Below, in pieces: positions 24,616 through 36,871 of a DNA stretch of 64,000 bases. Source of the stretch: Rotaria sp. Silwood1 (taxonomy: Eukaryota; Rotifera; Eurotatoria; Philodinida; Philodinidae); the NCBI GenBank assembly GCA_905250075.1, contig CAJNOP010000010.1, forward strand, positions 2,996,223 to 3,060,222, written 5' to 3'. The position numbers and the translations under genes were made by a program. Position 1 is the first letter of the stretch; the number at the start of each line of letters is the position of its first letter. The notes beneath the pieces are model-generated. The model worked only from the letters and a program-made list of their open reading frames with translations, did no database searches and was not told the DNA's origin.

Positions 24616-24835
24616 GTTGGATTATATCTTTGAAAAATAGGAGAAAAATCTATGAGATAAAAAGAATAGCTAAAAAACAGAAGAAAGAAAATCTAATATC
24701 GCAATTAAACACATATATATATAGGAAATAAACTATATGAACTTTTTGTTTTAGACATTCTACTCTAGATAATTTAATTAAAAAATAAAACATCCATTCA
24801 ATGAGTCTTCATAATTCTGGCCGTCAATATCCGTA
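24616..24835. other. Upstream region of the neuropeptide gene
   Basis: This 220-bp spacer divides the minus-strand neuropeptide start from the plus-strand tRNA. It must carry the neuropeptide promoter and leader. There is a short (AT)n tract near 24712-24722; I see no other motif. Confidence 0.4.
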
Positions 24836-24907
24836 GCCCTTATAGCTCAGTGGTAGAGCGCCAGTCTTGTAAACTGGAGGTCCGTAGTTCAATCCTGCGT
24901 GGGGGCA
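24836..24907 (+). tRNA. tRNA-Thr (anticodon TGT)
   Basis: This is a 72-nt cloverleaf without intron. The acceptor stem GCCCTTA pairs with TGGGGGC (two G-T pairs). The D-arm is GCTC..GAGC. The anticodon stem CCAGT/ACTGG encloses loop CTTGTAA with anticodon TGT. The T-arm CGTAG/CTGCG encloses loop TTCAATC. The discriminator is A. Internal Pol III A box (TAGCTCAGTGG) and B box (GTTCAATCC) are both intact, so the gene looks functional. Confidence 0.95.
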
Positions 24908-24912
24908 TCTTC

Positions 24913-24917
24913 TTTTT
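24913..24917 (+). terminator. Pol III terminator T-run
   Basis: TTTTT starts six bases after the discriminator base of tRNA-Thr, with a second T5 run at 24921-24925. This is a normal RNA polymerase III stop. Confidence 0.8.
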
Positions 24918-24925
24918 CTCTTTTT

Positions 24926-26185
24926 CAGACATTTTTCTCGTGCACATTCTGTCTTCCTCTTGTACATGCACGAATCAATTTAGGTTTCATTAGTGGCAGC
25001 TGACACCAAATCAAATATTAAAAAAACCTTGCAGACATTGACATGGTAAAGTGCTTCATAGAATATGTAACTGTCTTTCGAAATAAAAACAAACTCATTG
25101 AAACTTTTTTATATACAGTAAATCGTGAAAAGAAAATAGCAACAATCTTTTTTTGAAGTTTGTTTTTTTCGTTCCTAGTGTCAATAGTAAAACTCTATTT
25201 TTCTATTAGTTTTAATCACAACTTCTGAAAAATCATGATTTTATTACTTATCTCAAGATTACCAGTACCAATGAAATCTTCAGCTTTCTATTTAAAAAAA
25301 AACGATCGTAGCTAAATCGATGAATACATAAATAAAATGATATATGACGTGATCGAATACGAAGATATATATATTTTCTCTTGTCACTTTCTAGAAGAAT
25401 AGATTGATGAGCTAAGAAATAATTCTCAATGATTTCTTCTTCTCTCTTTTTTTTCTGATAGTGATAACAAGTTGAATTTCTAAGAAGATAGATGAGATGA
25501 GAAAGTTTCTTTTTTTTTTCTTCGAATAATTATTCAACGAAATAAAAAGAAAAAAATCTCAACTTGTCAAAACAATAGAGATGATGATACTAATGCGTGT
25601 TGAGTGCAAGTAGTGCTTGTTAAACTTATTAATTGGATACATTACGCGATAGCGCAATTTATGGTGGCCAAATATAGAAAAAACAGATAGTCAGAAGAGT
25701 TCAGCTTTTCTCGAAATAAATCATCAAGCTTTTGTTGACAGCTAAAAGAAAAATAGGACAAATAGTAGAACATTTAATATATGAACTTTTATAGAAAGAT
25801 TTATGTTAATAAAAAAAACACAAATATTGTCTTTATGTTTTTAATAATGATATATTAACAGACAAAAAATCTTCTTTACAAGAAAAATAATAAATTATAA
25901 GTTATTTTATTTGAAAAATAATTTCTTAATTTCTAACTGATCTTTTCTTTTTCTAATAAGACAATCACTATGTACAAATTCACATGTTTCTACATTTATA
26001 ATCGAGACGAAGCATTCGGGCACTGTATGGTATTCATCGTGCACCCATTATCATATATAATTCACCTTGCCGTTATATTTTTTTTCTTCGCTGTTCTCTC
26101 TCTCTCTCTCACACTCTCGTCTATATATTAAAATATCAACCTACATTTAGTCTTTTACAGTAAGTCGTACACACATTTGTATACG
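24926..26185. other. Intergenic, tRNA to DGAT1
   Basis: About 1.26 kb without a gene. It includes the DGAT1 promoter region, with a (CT)n tract at about 26095-26110 and pyrimidine-rich sequence close to the likely transcript start. Nothing else is recognised. Confidence 0.5.
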
Positions 26186-26239
26186 ATGACCTCTGATTTT
26201 GATTCAACAGATCACCCAGGTATTTGTTTTCTTCTATAA
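26186..26239 (+). promoter_or_regulatory. Possible upstream ORF in the DGAT1 leader
   Basis: An ATG at 26186 opens 17 codons and stops at 26237-26239, five bases before the DGAT1 start at 26245. The sequence between looks like a minute GT..AG intron (24 bp), but splicing it would not put this ATG in frame with DGAT1, so I read it as an upstream ORF. Whether it is in the mature leader is not shown by the sequence. Confidence 0.35.
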
Positions 26240-26244
26240 TTAGC

Positions 26245-27651
26245 ATGACTATGCAATCAATTATAGATCGACCATCCTTATTGTCTGCTTCAAGTGGTTA
26301 TGAAAACTATCGAGGTTTTCTTAATCTTCTTTATGTTATATTGGGAATAGGAAGTTTTCATCTTGTTATTGAAAATATTCTTAAGTATGGATTATTAGTT
26401 GAGTTTGATTGGCCATTAAGATTTTTAAAAGATCCAACTAATTGGCCATCAGTATGTTGTTTTGAATAATAAGAGTGTTTAGTTTTATTTTGTTTTTTTT
26501 GTTCAATATCTTCTAGGTATTTCTTATTCTATTGAGTAATTTATTTATATTATTTCAATTTTGGCTTGAAATAAAATTAAGTAAAATATCATTATTTAAA
26601 AAGCCTTTAATATTATTTCAAATACTTAATCTTTGTTTAATACTTATTTTTCCTGTTATTTATATATATCATCGTCAACCAAATTCTGCAGGTGCTTTTA
26701 TAGCTGTATGTCTTTATTCGATTGTATTTTTAAAATTAGTTTCATATACACATATTAATTATCAATGTCGTATAGGTTTATTAAATAAAAAACAAGATAA
26801 TTTAAATTCTTTTATCATATCTGAAGGTCCAATAATTTATCCAAATAATTTAACGATTAAAAATCTTTATTATTTTTTATTTGCACCAACACTTTGTTAT
26901 GAATTAAATTTTCCACGTTCACCATGTATACGTAAAAGTTTTTTATTTCGACGTTTGGTTGAAATACTTGTTATTTGTTCATTACAATATTGTTTAAGTC
27001 AACAATGGATATTACCTATATTACGTACACTTGATCGACCACTTTATCAATATACTTTATTAGAAAATATTGAACGTCTTTTACGTTTATCATTACCAAA
27101 TCATTTAATATGGTTATTATTATTTTATGTTTATTTTCATTCAACATTAAATTTACTTGCTGAATTATTATGTTTTGGTGATAGATTATTTTATCGTGAT
27201 TGGTGGAATGCAACTGATTTATATGAATTTTGGAATAGATGGAATACAAGTGTACATGATTTTTGTAAAAGACATATTTATTATCCATTAATTAGTCATT
27301 TTGGTTTAAGTAAATCTCTTGGTTCACTTGTTGTTTTTGTAATAAGTGCTTTTTTTCATGAGGTAATTCAAGAGAATCGTTTTTTCGTTTATGTTCAGAG
27401 AAGATTTAATGATTTTTTTTTTGTTTTGATCTATTTAGTATTTAATTAGTGTTCCATTACGTATGATCCGTCCATGGAGTTTTCTTGCTATAATATTACA
27501 AGTTCCAATAGGTTTAGCTGTTAAACGTGTAAAAGGTGAAAATAAAACTTATGGAAATGTGGTTGTATGGATATCACTTATACTTATTCAACCAATTGCT
27601 ATTCTACTCTATATTCAAGATTTATTTTATAGAGACTTTGTAAATCATTAG
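26245..27651 (+). CDS. DGAT1: Diacylglycerol O-acyltransferase 1 (MBOAT family)
   Basis: Three exons (26245-26451, 26517-27362, 27439-27651; introns 65 and 76 bp, all phase 0) give 421 residues. The enzyme joins diacylglycerol and fatty acyl-CoA to make triacylglycerol in the ER membrane. Alignment by eye to animal DGAT1 is nearly continuous: S-G-Y-E-N-Y-R-G-F-L-N near the N-terminus; N-L-T-I-K-N-L-Y-Y-F-L-F-A-P-T-L-C-Y-E at about 179-197; the acyl-CoA/active-site motif F-Y-R-D-W-W-N (294-300); and the catalytic His350 in S-A-F-F-H-E. Several hydrophobic spans agree with a multipass protein. It is about 65 residues shorter than the human enzyme, mainly at the N-terminal regulatory segment. 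I chose ATG 26245 because no upstream in-frame ATG is available; ATG 26251 is the alternative. Confidence 0.93.
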
Positions 27652-28596
27652 TTTAATTGTAGTTTATAGTTTTTTTTGTTATTTCCGTTAGAAAATATAT
27701 TTAAAAGAAAAAAAAGCAAACAAACAAATTTCTAGATGGATAAGACTAATAGAATAACTGGAAAAAANNNNNNNNNNACAGAATAATAGAAGAAAAACAA
27801 TCCAACAGCTGCAAATTTTCTTTTCTCATTTACATAATTTTCTGCTTGTATTACTGACTGCAGACAGATGAATATCATCAATCGTCGGCAATACGCTATA
27901 GAATCTACATAAACAAAAACAAAATAATGCATCATATAGCATGATTACATTTTCCGACACAATTGAGGTTCAATAACTTCTAGAATTTTTCTTCTTGTTA
28001 TTCGACATGATCTGAAAAGAAACCATTCTCATCAATAAAACAACACGAAGTACCAATCATATATAGTTAATTAGTTATACGATACATTTTCAAAATTTAT
28101 GCAGAGAGAATTAGTTTGAAAGGGTGACTCAAGATCATTTTAACAAGTTCAACTAATCTATATTCTATCTAGCTCTTATCATTGCAAAAAAAACAAAATG
28201 TTTATTTTTGTATTTTTCTTTAGTAATTATCATGTTTTTGTTTAATCCTAATTTATATCAAATATAATTCTGAGTATTTTTATCGATGAGTTCTTATCAT
28301 TTTCATTTACAGAAAACCATTTTTATTATAGATACGAATAAAATATATATATATATTTACATTGATAAATAAAAGAAAATTAAAATATATATATATATAT
28401 AACATTTAAAATGCAAAAAAGAAAAAAAAATGACTTCTTTTTTTTGTTGACAACATAAAACAATGATACTCTACGATACAATAAAATCATTTAAAATTGA
28501 CTTGTACATGATATAACATTCCACTTCATTCAAAACAAAAATGTTTCTTTTTTCTTTTGACTGGTTTTTTTAAAATTTTTAAATAAACTCGAAAGA
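27652..28596. other. Convergent intergenic spacer with assembly gap
   Basis: 945 bp between the 3' ends of DGAT1 and the neprilysin-like gene. It holds the 10-N gap at 27768-27777 and (AT)n microsatellites near 28340-28400. No gene is seen. Confidence 0.6.
27768..27777. other. Assembly gap (10 N)
   Basis: Ten Ns after an A-run (GGAAAAAA). It is probably a placeholder of unknown length in low-complexity sequence. Confidence 0.95.
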
Positions 28597-31500
28597 CTAC
28601 CACAAATGACATTTATTACTCGGATTCATATTTGTCTTTGACTGACATGAAAATACTTGAGCAAATTCAAGACTGTTTGCGATTGTACCAATTATACGAG
28701 AACGTGCTGGTGAATGCGGATCATTAATTAAATCATAATGCATTGCATTTGAAGTTTCAAGATTACACCAACTCTATAAAAAGAAAAACTCAATTAATTA
28801 ATTAACAAATAAAAATAAAAAGCTATCATTATATTCATACATGAGCAAAAGCAATATAAAATAATTGATCATTGTTATATGGCAAGCCAGGTAAACGAAG
28901 ATTATTACCACTAGTTAGTGTACGTTGTTTATGTTTTTGATAAGCCAGAAAAGATAATTTTAGACCACCATTATCAGCTATATTTTCACCTTGAAGAAAA
29001 CAAATAAGGATAAAATAATCATGAAAATTAAATTTAAGAAAAATTCAAAGTTTAGCAATTAATGAGCAATTAATAATTTTCTTACACTAATTGTTCATCT
29101 TACATGTCTAAAAGAAATATTAAATATTAACAGTTTTTTGTATTCATTCTTTCATAGGATAATATCATATTTTGATAATAGAGAAATGGTTCTTTAATTT
29201 TTCTGTTTTTTAAATTTCAACAAAAACATTTACTCAACAATCATTTGTTGAGCAATTTTCATTTTCGAGAAATGATCTTATGTACTGTTTATCATAAAAG
29301 TTCAGAATAGAGCCTGATGTTATCAAATTCTTTAATCACAGTAACAAATCATGTGACTGTTAGTAATGAAAAATTCATTTTGATTTCATCATGATTTATT
29401 TTCGTAAACTATAGAGATTCTTGTCGAAAATCAAATATATCGAGTTTATGAGTTGTAGTGAGCAGAATGTGTTGGCATGAATAGGAAAAAGCAAAGTCAT
29501 TATAATATTAAATAATAAGATCTGTCTAATCAAGTGGATAATTCAAAGGATATTATTAAAGAAAAATATATTAGAATTAATTTCGAATAACAATACTTCC
29601 GTTATACTTTCGAAATAAAACGAGAAAGATCTAACATTTAACTTCATTGTAGTGTTATTCTTATTCGAAAAATAAAACATTATGCGATTTGCGATCTATG
29701 TATGTTACTTATTACTTACAAAACTCACTACAAATACTGAAGATATACAAACAAAATGAGATTATTAGTCTTACGAAACATTTGATACATCTATAGCAAT
29801 TCAAAATATGTATTAACTTAAATATTCATGACTCTGCGTGATTACCATGAGTGATGACTAGAGACATCTGAGACCACGGTTTTTTTTTGGTCTCCCAGTT
29901 CGGTAACTTCTTGTTTGGAACACGATCTAAAAGGAGTATTAAAGTATAGAAATGGAAATTTGGAACTTCTCACATACATGACCGAGTTTGTTAATATACG
30001 ATCAAAAGACGGCATATCGATAGCGTCTCGTTAGACTTCCTTATTTCGTTTCTGAGTGGTTACGAAAAGCAATGGCAAAAATATGTATTCCAATACAGAT
30101 CTAATAAAACAATACTCCTAGGTTTGGTAACAGCCGCTATATCGTATTTCACATGTGAATCCAGCAGTAGAAGAACTCTAGATTACGAGTATTTGGGAAA
30201 TTTCTTCCTATTATGTCCAACTGTTGGTCATGTTTTTACAGGTTTATGGTGAATTTAAAAGTAAACTGTATCTTGAAACATTATTTGTTTTTTTCTGGCA
30301 GCCAGTGAAATAAAAACAAGCAGACCATGTGGTTGTGAAGCGAATAGAATTGTGACAGATCTCATAGAGAGAAAGACGAATCACACTGGGTTTCGTTCTT
30401 TCACTCCGAGTCATTAGTTCTACCAATTTAAAGATGATAGCAGTTTCTACTAAATTTTTAGACTATCACCCACCCTTACCGCTATAAAATATCAATAAAC
30501 ATGAGCAGGAATTATTCTAACAGTATTTCTGTTTGTTTCTACTATGGTCTCGGTGAATCTAAATGGGTCTCGATGACGGCAAACCTTCAAATTCAAGTCT
30601 CAGTAATTGAGACAAAGGTTGCTCTTGCACATCTCTAGTGGCGACAGTCACATTGGACTAAACACATTTGTCAACATGATAAAGATGATATATTTCAGAT
30701 TGAAAACCTATTTTGACAGTTAACAAGTATGCTAATCGATGAAATGAAAATGACTTCTTAATGAAAGTTTGATTATTATGAAAGAATAAAATTTAAATTA
30801 CTTAATGTTCTTTGTCCATTTTCATTTTGTCCATCAAGTATATAACCTGAATATTGTTGAACAAAACATTTAGTTCTTTCTTCGAATTTATCCATTGCTA
30901 ATTTTGTCCACCAAGAACGCATATTTCCATCAGAATCATATTCTCGACCTTGATCATCAAAACCATGAGTTATTTCATGACCAATAACCTAATTTGAAAA
31001 CAAAACAAACGTAAAACATTTGATTATGATTATTAATTAAAATCTTACTGTTCCAATCGCTCCATAATTAACTGATATTGGTAAATCTTTATGAAAAAAT
31101 GGTGGTTGAAGAATACCCGCTGGAAAAACAATTTCATTAGCAGATGGTGTATAATAAGCATTTACTGTTCGTGGCGTCATACTCCAACTTTAAAAAGTGC
31201 GATAAAAAATATATATATTATTTTTCTTTTTTAATTTTATGAAATAAAATATCTTACTCGGTAAGATCAACTTTTTGTCGAAATTTTAAAAGAGATCGTC
31301 GACGTTCACGTTCTAATACTTTAATACCATTATTAAAATATTCATTCTCAATCATAGAGTAACCGGCATAACTATAATAAATAAAATAAAAACAATTTAT
31401 TTTATGTTTTATTTCTGATGTACAGCAATGTATAGAAGATCCCGCCTCTTCCGCAATAGAACTTTCCGTAAGATTAAGAGAAATAAGCAGCAATAATCAT

Positions 31501-34500
31501 CTTCTCATCAAAATTATTGTTCATTTCTTTGACATTTTGTTATTAATCTATTTAGCATTTTTTGACCGAAAAGCTGATGTGTCTGATGCAAAAGCACTGT
31601 ACTGTGATATGACAACGACGGAGAATTGGTTCATTCAATGTAATTAGGCCAACTATGAGCAAGAATCGTAGAATAGGATCAACAAATTGCTTGACTCCTC
31701 GAGCAACAGATGTTTGTCATTAGACGAGACTGTAAATCACTTGAAGCAAAAACAAGTCGTGTTTATTGAGAACATGATGTGAAATATAATCGACCGATAT
31801 CAAAGCATTTGTTCGCAGAAGCTCGTTAAGACAATTGATTTAAAATGAGAGCCAGATCTTGAGACTATGAACTATAATCAAATGATCTTTTCACATAAGA
31901 CCATCATCGGCCAGAATTCTGTCAAAAGATTGGTTGGCTTGGAGTTTGTGTGGGGAAAAAGAGAAGGTCGTACCAAGCATTAAGCATTCTATAAAAGGCA
32001 ATATTTCAAATCGCGTATGAATTTCAGGTTTTTCGATCGCATCGTCTGTTATAGAAAAAAGCTGGATGCAGAATCAATTAATGGTATTTACAAGTGTGAT
32101 GTTTTGCTTACAGCTTGGAAAAGGTTTTGAATACAATGCAACATTGTAGAAACTGCAAGAAGATCCCAAGCACATATCGAATAAATAATCGAATTTCTAA
32201 AGTTGATGAAAGTTAGGCTAACTTTATATTTTAATGAAAGAAAAATACTCCTGCCTTCCGGCTATCATGTAGTATAGAATGCTGCCTTATGGCACATTCA
32301 ATAGTCCAATGTCTTCCTTACAACTAATACTGACTGAAGCTTTGAACAGAAGACCAACTTGATGCAAAGTTCTTACGTTTTCCATACACAGGAACTCGCT
32401 ACAAAAGCAGATGTACGTTATAACGTAGTCGGCATGCTATCGGACGGGGGACATGAAACAAACAGTCGTTAGTGACTTGTTCAGGGTCATTTTTGTGGCT
32501 GGTGATACTGAAATTTAAACACAGCACTTTCTAGCGACGTGTTGAACAGCGTATCAACTTATCCATGATAACCTATATTATATATTATGAGAATGTAATC
32601 ATAATATAAATGTTTTTATTTGACAAAGTTCGTCTAAGTGAGAGTGGAAAATAGTTCTGATCAGAACCGTATTAACTAACCGTTCATTTAATTTTGTTTT
32701 ATTATTTATAAAATCAGGATAACCAACTTTTTCAGAAATTTTTTTTAATTTTTTCTTTGCTTCAATTTTTGATTGTTCATCTATCCATTCAAGTTTATGA
32801 AGATTTTCATCAAACATTTGACGAATATTTGTAATGATTTCATTTGCTGTGTGTCGATCTCGTTCACCAAAAACTGCTTTGATATAGAGAGCACCTAAAA
32901 TTAAAAATTAGCATTATTAAATAAAATTGTTTTTTGTTTTTAAGATTTCAATTTACCAAGTCCATAACCAAATGCAGCATCAGTTTCTTTAACACAATAT
33001 TCCCATCTTTCAGGCAATGATTCCATGCCATAAAGTTCTTTAAATAAAGGTAATGTTAATTTCTCAAATGCCGTTGATAAATGTGAACTTAAATCAAATA
33101 TAAGTGAAAATAATAAATGATCAATAACAATATAACTTTTATTAGGTGTTAATAAATAATTTGTTAAAATTGTTGATAATTTTGACATAAGCTCAAGTGA
33201 TAAAACAATTATTTGATCATTTTCATTTAATTTTATTGGATTTGATGCATTTATATTTAACATATCATTAAGTAATGAATAAATATCTAATCCTATTGAT
33301 TGATACTGTTCTTGAAGTTGTTTTAATGTCATTAAATAATATGTTTCATTTGGTTTCTGTAACGTTTCCATTGGTACTTCAAAAAGAAAAGAAACAATAA
33401 GAATATTTCAAAATATTCAATAAAATTTATATTACAGTCCTTCTGTTTCGTCGATGTTTTACAATACGAATAGTATGATTTTTGAAAAGAGATGGGAATT
33501 TTGCACTGGATATTGTGGAACAATCAATTTTTGAACAAAAATTTTTTTTTTGGTCTAAGTCGACAAATTCATTAGGAATCTTACTCATGTAAAAAAAAAA
33601 AGAAAGACGCCTAAAAATCAGATAATAATCTATTATAATGACACTATTTTAATCTGATTAAAATCAGATTTTTCAGCATCAAAGGAAAAAATTATTTTGA
33701 TTTTAATCTTTTTGTAATGGATTAAAATCGATTACAAAAATTTAATCTATTAAAACTGAATGCTAAATTTTTGTAATCGCCTAAAAAAGATTAAAATCAA
33801 AATAATTTTTTCTTTCGATGCTAGAAAATCTGATTTTAATCAGATTAAAATAGTGTCATTATAATAGATTATTAATCCGAAAATAATCGATTTTAATCTA
33901 ATTTTGAGTCATTTTTTATACATGGGTAGTCGCAAAAGAATGGTCAGATTTCAGCGCTCTTAGAGAAAAACATCATTTTTTTGCGAAAAATAAACAGTTG
34001 AAAAAGCCTAGAACCATTACTTTTATCGATTTATAAAATTTTTCGTTCTGAAAAAGTGACTATTCTTTTTACGCTATTGAGAGAACTACCCTAACTGACG
34101 CTCATCTTTTGAGCTCATAGTAGACACTCACAGGCAAATATCAGTAAAAATATCAAAAATCTAGAAGGATTCGCTTCTATTGGCCTTCAGCGCCAAGTTA
34201 TGACTGGTTTATTTAATTTTGGCCTCATTTTTAGGTATTTTCTTGAAGACTGAATGATGCAGTTTTGATCTGAAGTTTTCCCCATAGAGAGGTCTAATGA
34301 CTCTTAGAATATTCCAAAAGTTTCGAAAAGACGTCTTAAATAAACTTGGTCGTTATGTCTTTCCACTAATCCTATATCAATGAAAATTTCAGAGAATGTT
34401 CTTCTACATCTGCGACATACACGCAGTTAGCAAAACAATGAGTAATTGCTTCTCGACTGAGACACAGCTTTTCTAAAAATTTGAGTTTTGAAAGACTTTT

Positions 34501-36871
34501 CGTGATTTATTTCTCAAAGAAACGTTTTACGAGAAAAATAAAGGCTCACTTCCAATCAACGTGAAAAACGTGCATCCAGCGAAATATCATTTGTCTATTT
34601 TTACAAGAAAAGTTTTTTTTTTTACAGGAGTCTAGGGAAGAGTTTCCCTTAGGGATTTTCTATCGCAAATATTCTTTCTTTTCATCCATCTTATTTATGA
34701 GTCTAACAAGTTAATATTTCTATGAAAAAATTCGTTTTTTGACAGGATATAAATCATGTTCACGTGCTTAATAGAGATTGTCCACTACATCATCCCCAAA
34801 TTTCTCATATTAACCCACATAAAAAGTTTTATTTCTACGAATACTTGGTGCACTCCATAATGCTTAGCAGTGTGCATTTTTATTAAAAATTATTTATCAG
34901 CAATATGCATTTAGATCAAATTACAGTTCTAGGGTTCCGCTCAGCAAGTTAACGTAGTGTCAAGCAGTCCAAATTTTGATCACACTATAGTTAAGTAGAT
35001 TTAAGATTATTCCTTTTCTTTTTGTCATCACATCATTCATGTATCAAAATGTTATTTGATCTTTCTTCTGCTCTCTAGTTGTCTGATATGACACGTCATA
35101 TATATTATTTCACACCATTTCTATTAGAATCAAAGTAGACTGCTCAGTTCTATATCGTTCTGCTGTGCAGAACATTTTATTGAAAATACATACTGCTAAG
35201 TACTATAGAGTGTACCGAATTTTTATAGAATTTCTTGTTTTTAGGTAATTTAATAAGAAAATTTGAGCACGAGCCGTAAGTCCTGTATGACTTTCGGTCT
35301 GGATCAGAATTCATGTCGCTCTTCTCCAATGTTATGTGATGAACAGTACTTTATGTACATTGTTTCTCTCAAAGGAGCTATTTAAAACATCGAGGACGCG
35401 AACACTTGTTGTTGAGAACATAGACACATAGTAAGTCCTGCACACTTCGAAAAAACTAACACGATCCCCGGACGGACGCCACTCCAACACTGCATAAAAT
35501 ACTGATGATGAGTTTCAAATTTGATAGTTGAAAAAAGTATACTTAAATATCATCAATCGTAATGAATATTTAATAATGAAATCACAAAAAAAAATTATCG
35601 TTCTATTTTATTCTACTTGTTCTCATACTTCGATTTGATCGAACTCTTATTGATACGTATTGATTATTGTTACAATATATTTTCAAAAAAGTGAATCAAT
35701 TTCTTTCTATATCTAAATAACTTACAGCTAATTGTTGCAAGTTCGATTTCAAATTGAATAATATCATTAATACGTGTTTCTGATTGATTTTTTTCAAAAC
35801 CAAGCAATTGTAATAAAGCTGAAGCAACATTTATATATGTATCTCGAATCTTAAGAATAATAAAAAAAAACAATAAACTTTATAAAAGAAAAATTTTTAT
35901 ATTTACAATTTGATTTCTTGCATCTGTATCTGGATCACTTCGATTGTTAACAGTCGAATTTATATAATAGTCTCGACTATCAAGACCAAGTTGAGGTTGA
36001 TTAATCTTTTCATCAAATAAAAAGAAAAAATTAGAGAAATTCCTCAACACATTTCACTTACATGAATTACATTCCATGTTGAATTTTTGTCATCTGGTCC
36101 AATAGATATTGGTAATAAATATGAGAAGCCATATTTTGTCGAAAGTGTTTTTGTTAAAAATACAAATAAATTTTGCCAAGTTTCATTCTTATCAACATTA
36201 ATCCATTGATTTATAGTTATATTAAGATTATCTTTTAAAAATCTTTCTAATGGTTGACTTTGTTGTCGTTCAATTTCACTTATATTCATACAGGATTGAT
36301 AAAATTTAATAGCTTCATTTTCAGCATTAAATACTGATAATGAATTATTCATTAAAGGCTGTTCAAGAATACTTTTAAGTATAATAAGATTTTTTCGACC
36401 TAATTCTTTTGTTGTTGACCATCCTGAATGACCTTTTGGAATAATATTTGTTTTTATCCAACGACCACATACAAATTCATGAAAATCATCACATGGACTT
36501 ATTGTTTGATTCATTCCCGAATAAATTGATGATGATACTTGAATACATATAGGTGTTAAACATAATTGTTCAGGATCTTTTTTATCTTCATGACGATAAA
36601 AATACATTAGAAAAATTAACAATACCGAACATAAAAGTATTACATTTATCATAAGTAAATAACGTTCAAGACGTGTTCGTCGTGATAGACAAATTTTCAA
36701 ACGATTTAAATTAAATTTCTTTATTGGAGGACTTGTATTTGATGCATAATTACGAAGTTGAAGTTTAAATTCTAATTGATGTGGTTCATCAACATCAAGC
36801 TCAGGTAAAGCATCTGCTTCATTAATATCAGCTGTACTAAGCTCATCGTTAAAGTGTTTATATCGACTCAT
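28597..36871 (-). CDS. Neprilysin-like M13 zinc metallopeptidase
   Basis: Ten exons on the minus strand: 36062-36871, 35907-36005, 35726-35849, 32957-33376, 32681-32894, 31258-31371, 31049-31187, 30802-30989, 28841-28989, 28597-28773 (about 810 residues). It is a type II membrane protein: cytosolic tail 1-70, TM about 71-92, then a Cys-rich ectodomain with [12 protein letters not shown]13 marks are N-A-Y-Y-T-P with [13 protein letters not shown] (about 598-620), the zinc motif H-E-I-T-H (644-648), the third zinc ligand in E-N-I-A-D (704-708), and a C-terminal C-x-x-W. The family cleaves small extracellular peptides, including neuropeptides. Oddity: the exon at 30802-30989 has one base too many in a 5-A run (plus strand 30959-30963). 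As written, translation stops right after H-G-F, although frames on both sides are intact. Sequencing error or recent lesion cannot be told apart here. Confidence 0.85.
29859..30637. mobile_element. hAT-like non-autonomous DNA transposon
   Basis: The inserted block in intron 8 of the neprilysin-like gene begins TAGAGACATCTGAGACC and ends with the reverse complement of TAGAGATGTGCAAGAGC, a hAT-type terminal pattern. It is flanked by 8-bp sequences GTGATGAC (29851-29858) and GTGGCGAC (30638-30645), equal at 6 of 8 positions. An 8-bp target duplication is usual for hAT. No transposase is encoded in its ~780 bp. The decayed duplication means an old insertion. Confidence 0.5.
31500..32570 (+). mobile_element. 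Ty3/gypsy-like LTR-retroelement fossil (broken)
   Basis: Inside intron 5 of the neprilysin-like gene and opposite to it. Two separate short stretches (about 32050-32110 and 32265-32340) keep the look of reverse-transcriptase core motifs of the Ty3/gypsy type. The remainder is heavily decayed with many breaks, no recognisable LTRs and no intact gene, so it is old. Ends are guesses set by the change in base composition. Confidence 0.45.
32425..32575. repeat. Dispersed repeat R, copy 2
   Basis: Direct match of 16015-16185 with the shared core TTAGTGACTTGTTCAGG. It sits next to the retroelement fossil, and whether it belongs to it cannot be decided here. Confidence 0.5.
33585..33927. mobile_element. 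Foldback element, ~340 bp, in neprilysin-like intron 3
   Basis: Two arms of about 150 bp are near-perfect reverse complements. Both carry ATAATCTATTATAATGACAC, TTAATCTGATTAAAATCAGA and AAAATTATTTTGATTTTAATC. The loop near 33754 is under 40 bp. High arm similarity suggests it is younger than the other foldbacks here, or kept homogeneous. It is AT-rich with no coding content. Confidence 0.75.
34075..34440. repeat. Family D foldback relative, partial
   Basis: It shares GAGAGAACTAC, TTTGAGCTC, TTAGGTATTTTCTTGAAGA and CCATAGAGAGGTCTAATGA with the left arm of 12943-13549. Only one arm is clear. It lies in intron 3 of the neprilysin-like gene, just downstream of the 33585-33927 element. Confidence 0.5.

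Noticed and set aside
26220-26243. 24-bp GT..AG intron in the DGAT1 leader
   Set aside because: It is far shorter than any other intron here, and splicing it does not join the upstream ATG to the DGAT1 frame.
28340-28400. Dense AT repeats that could suggest a CRISPR-like or origin region
   Set aside because: They are simple (AT)n microsatellites without spacers; the genome is eukaryotic.
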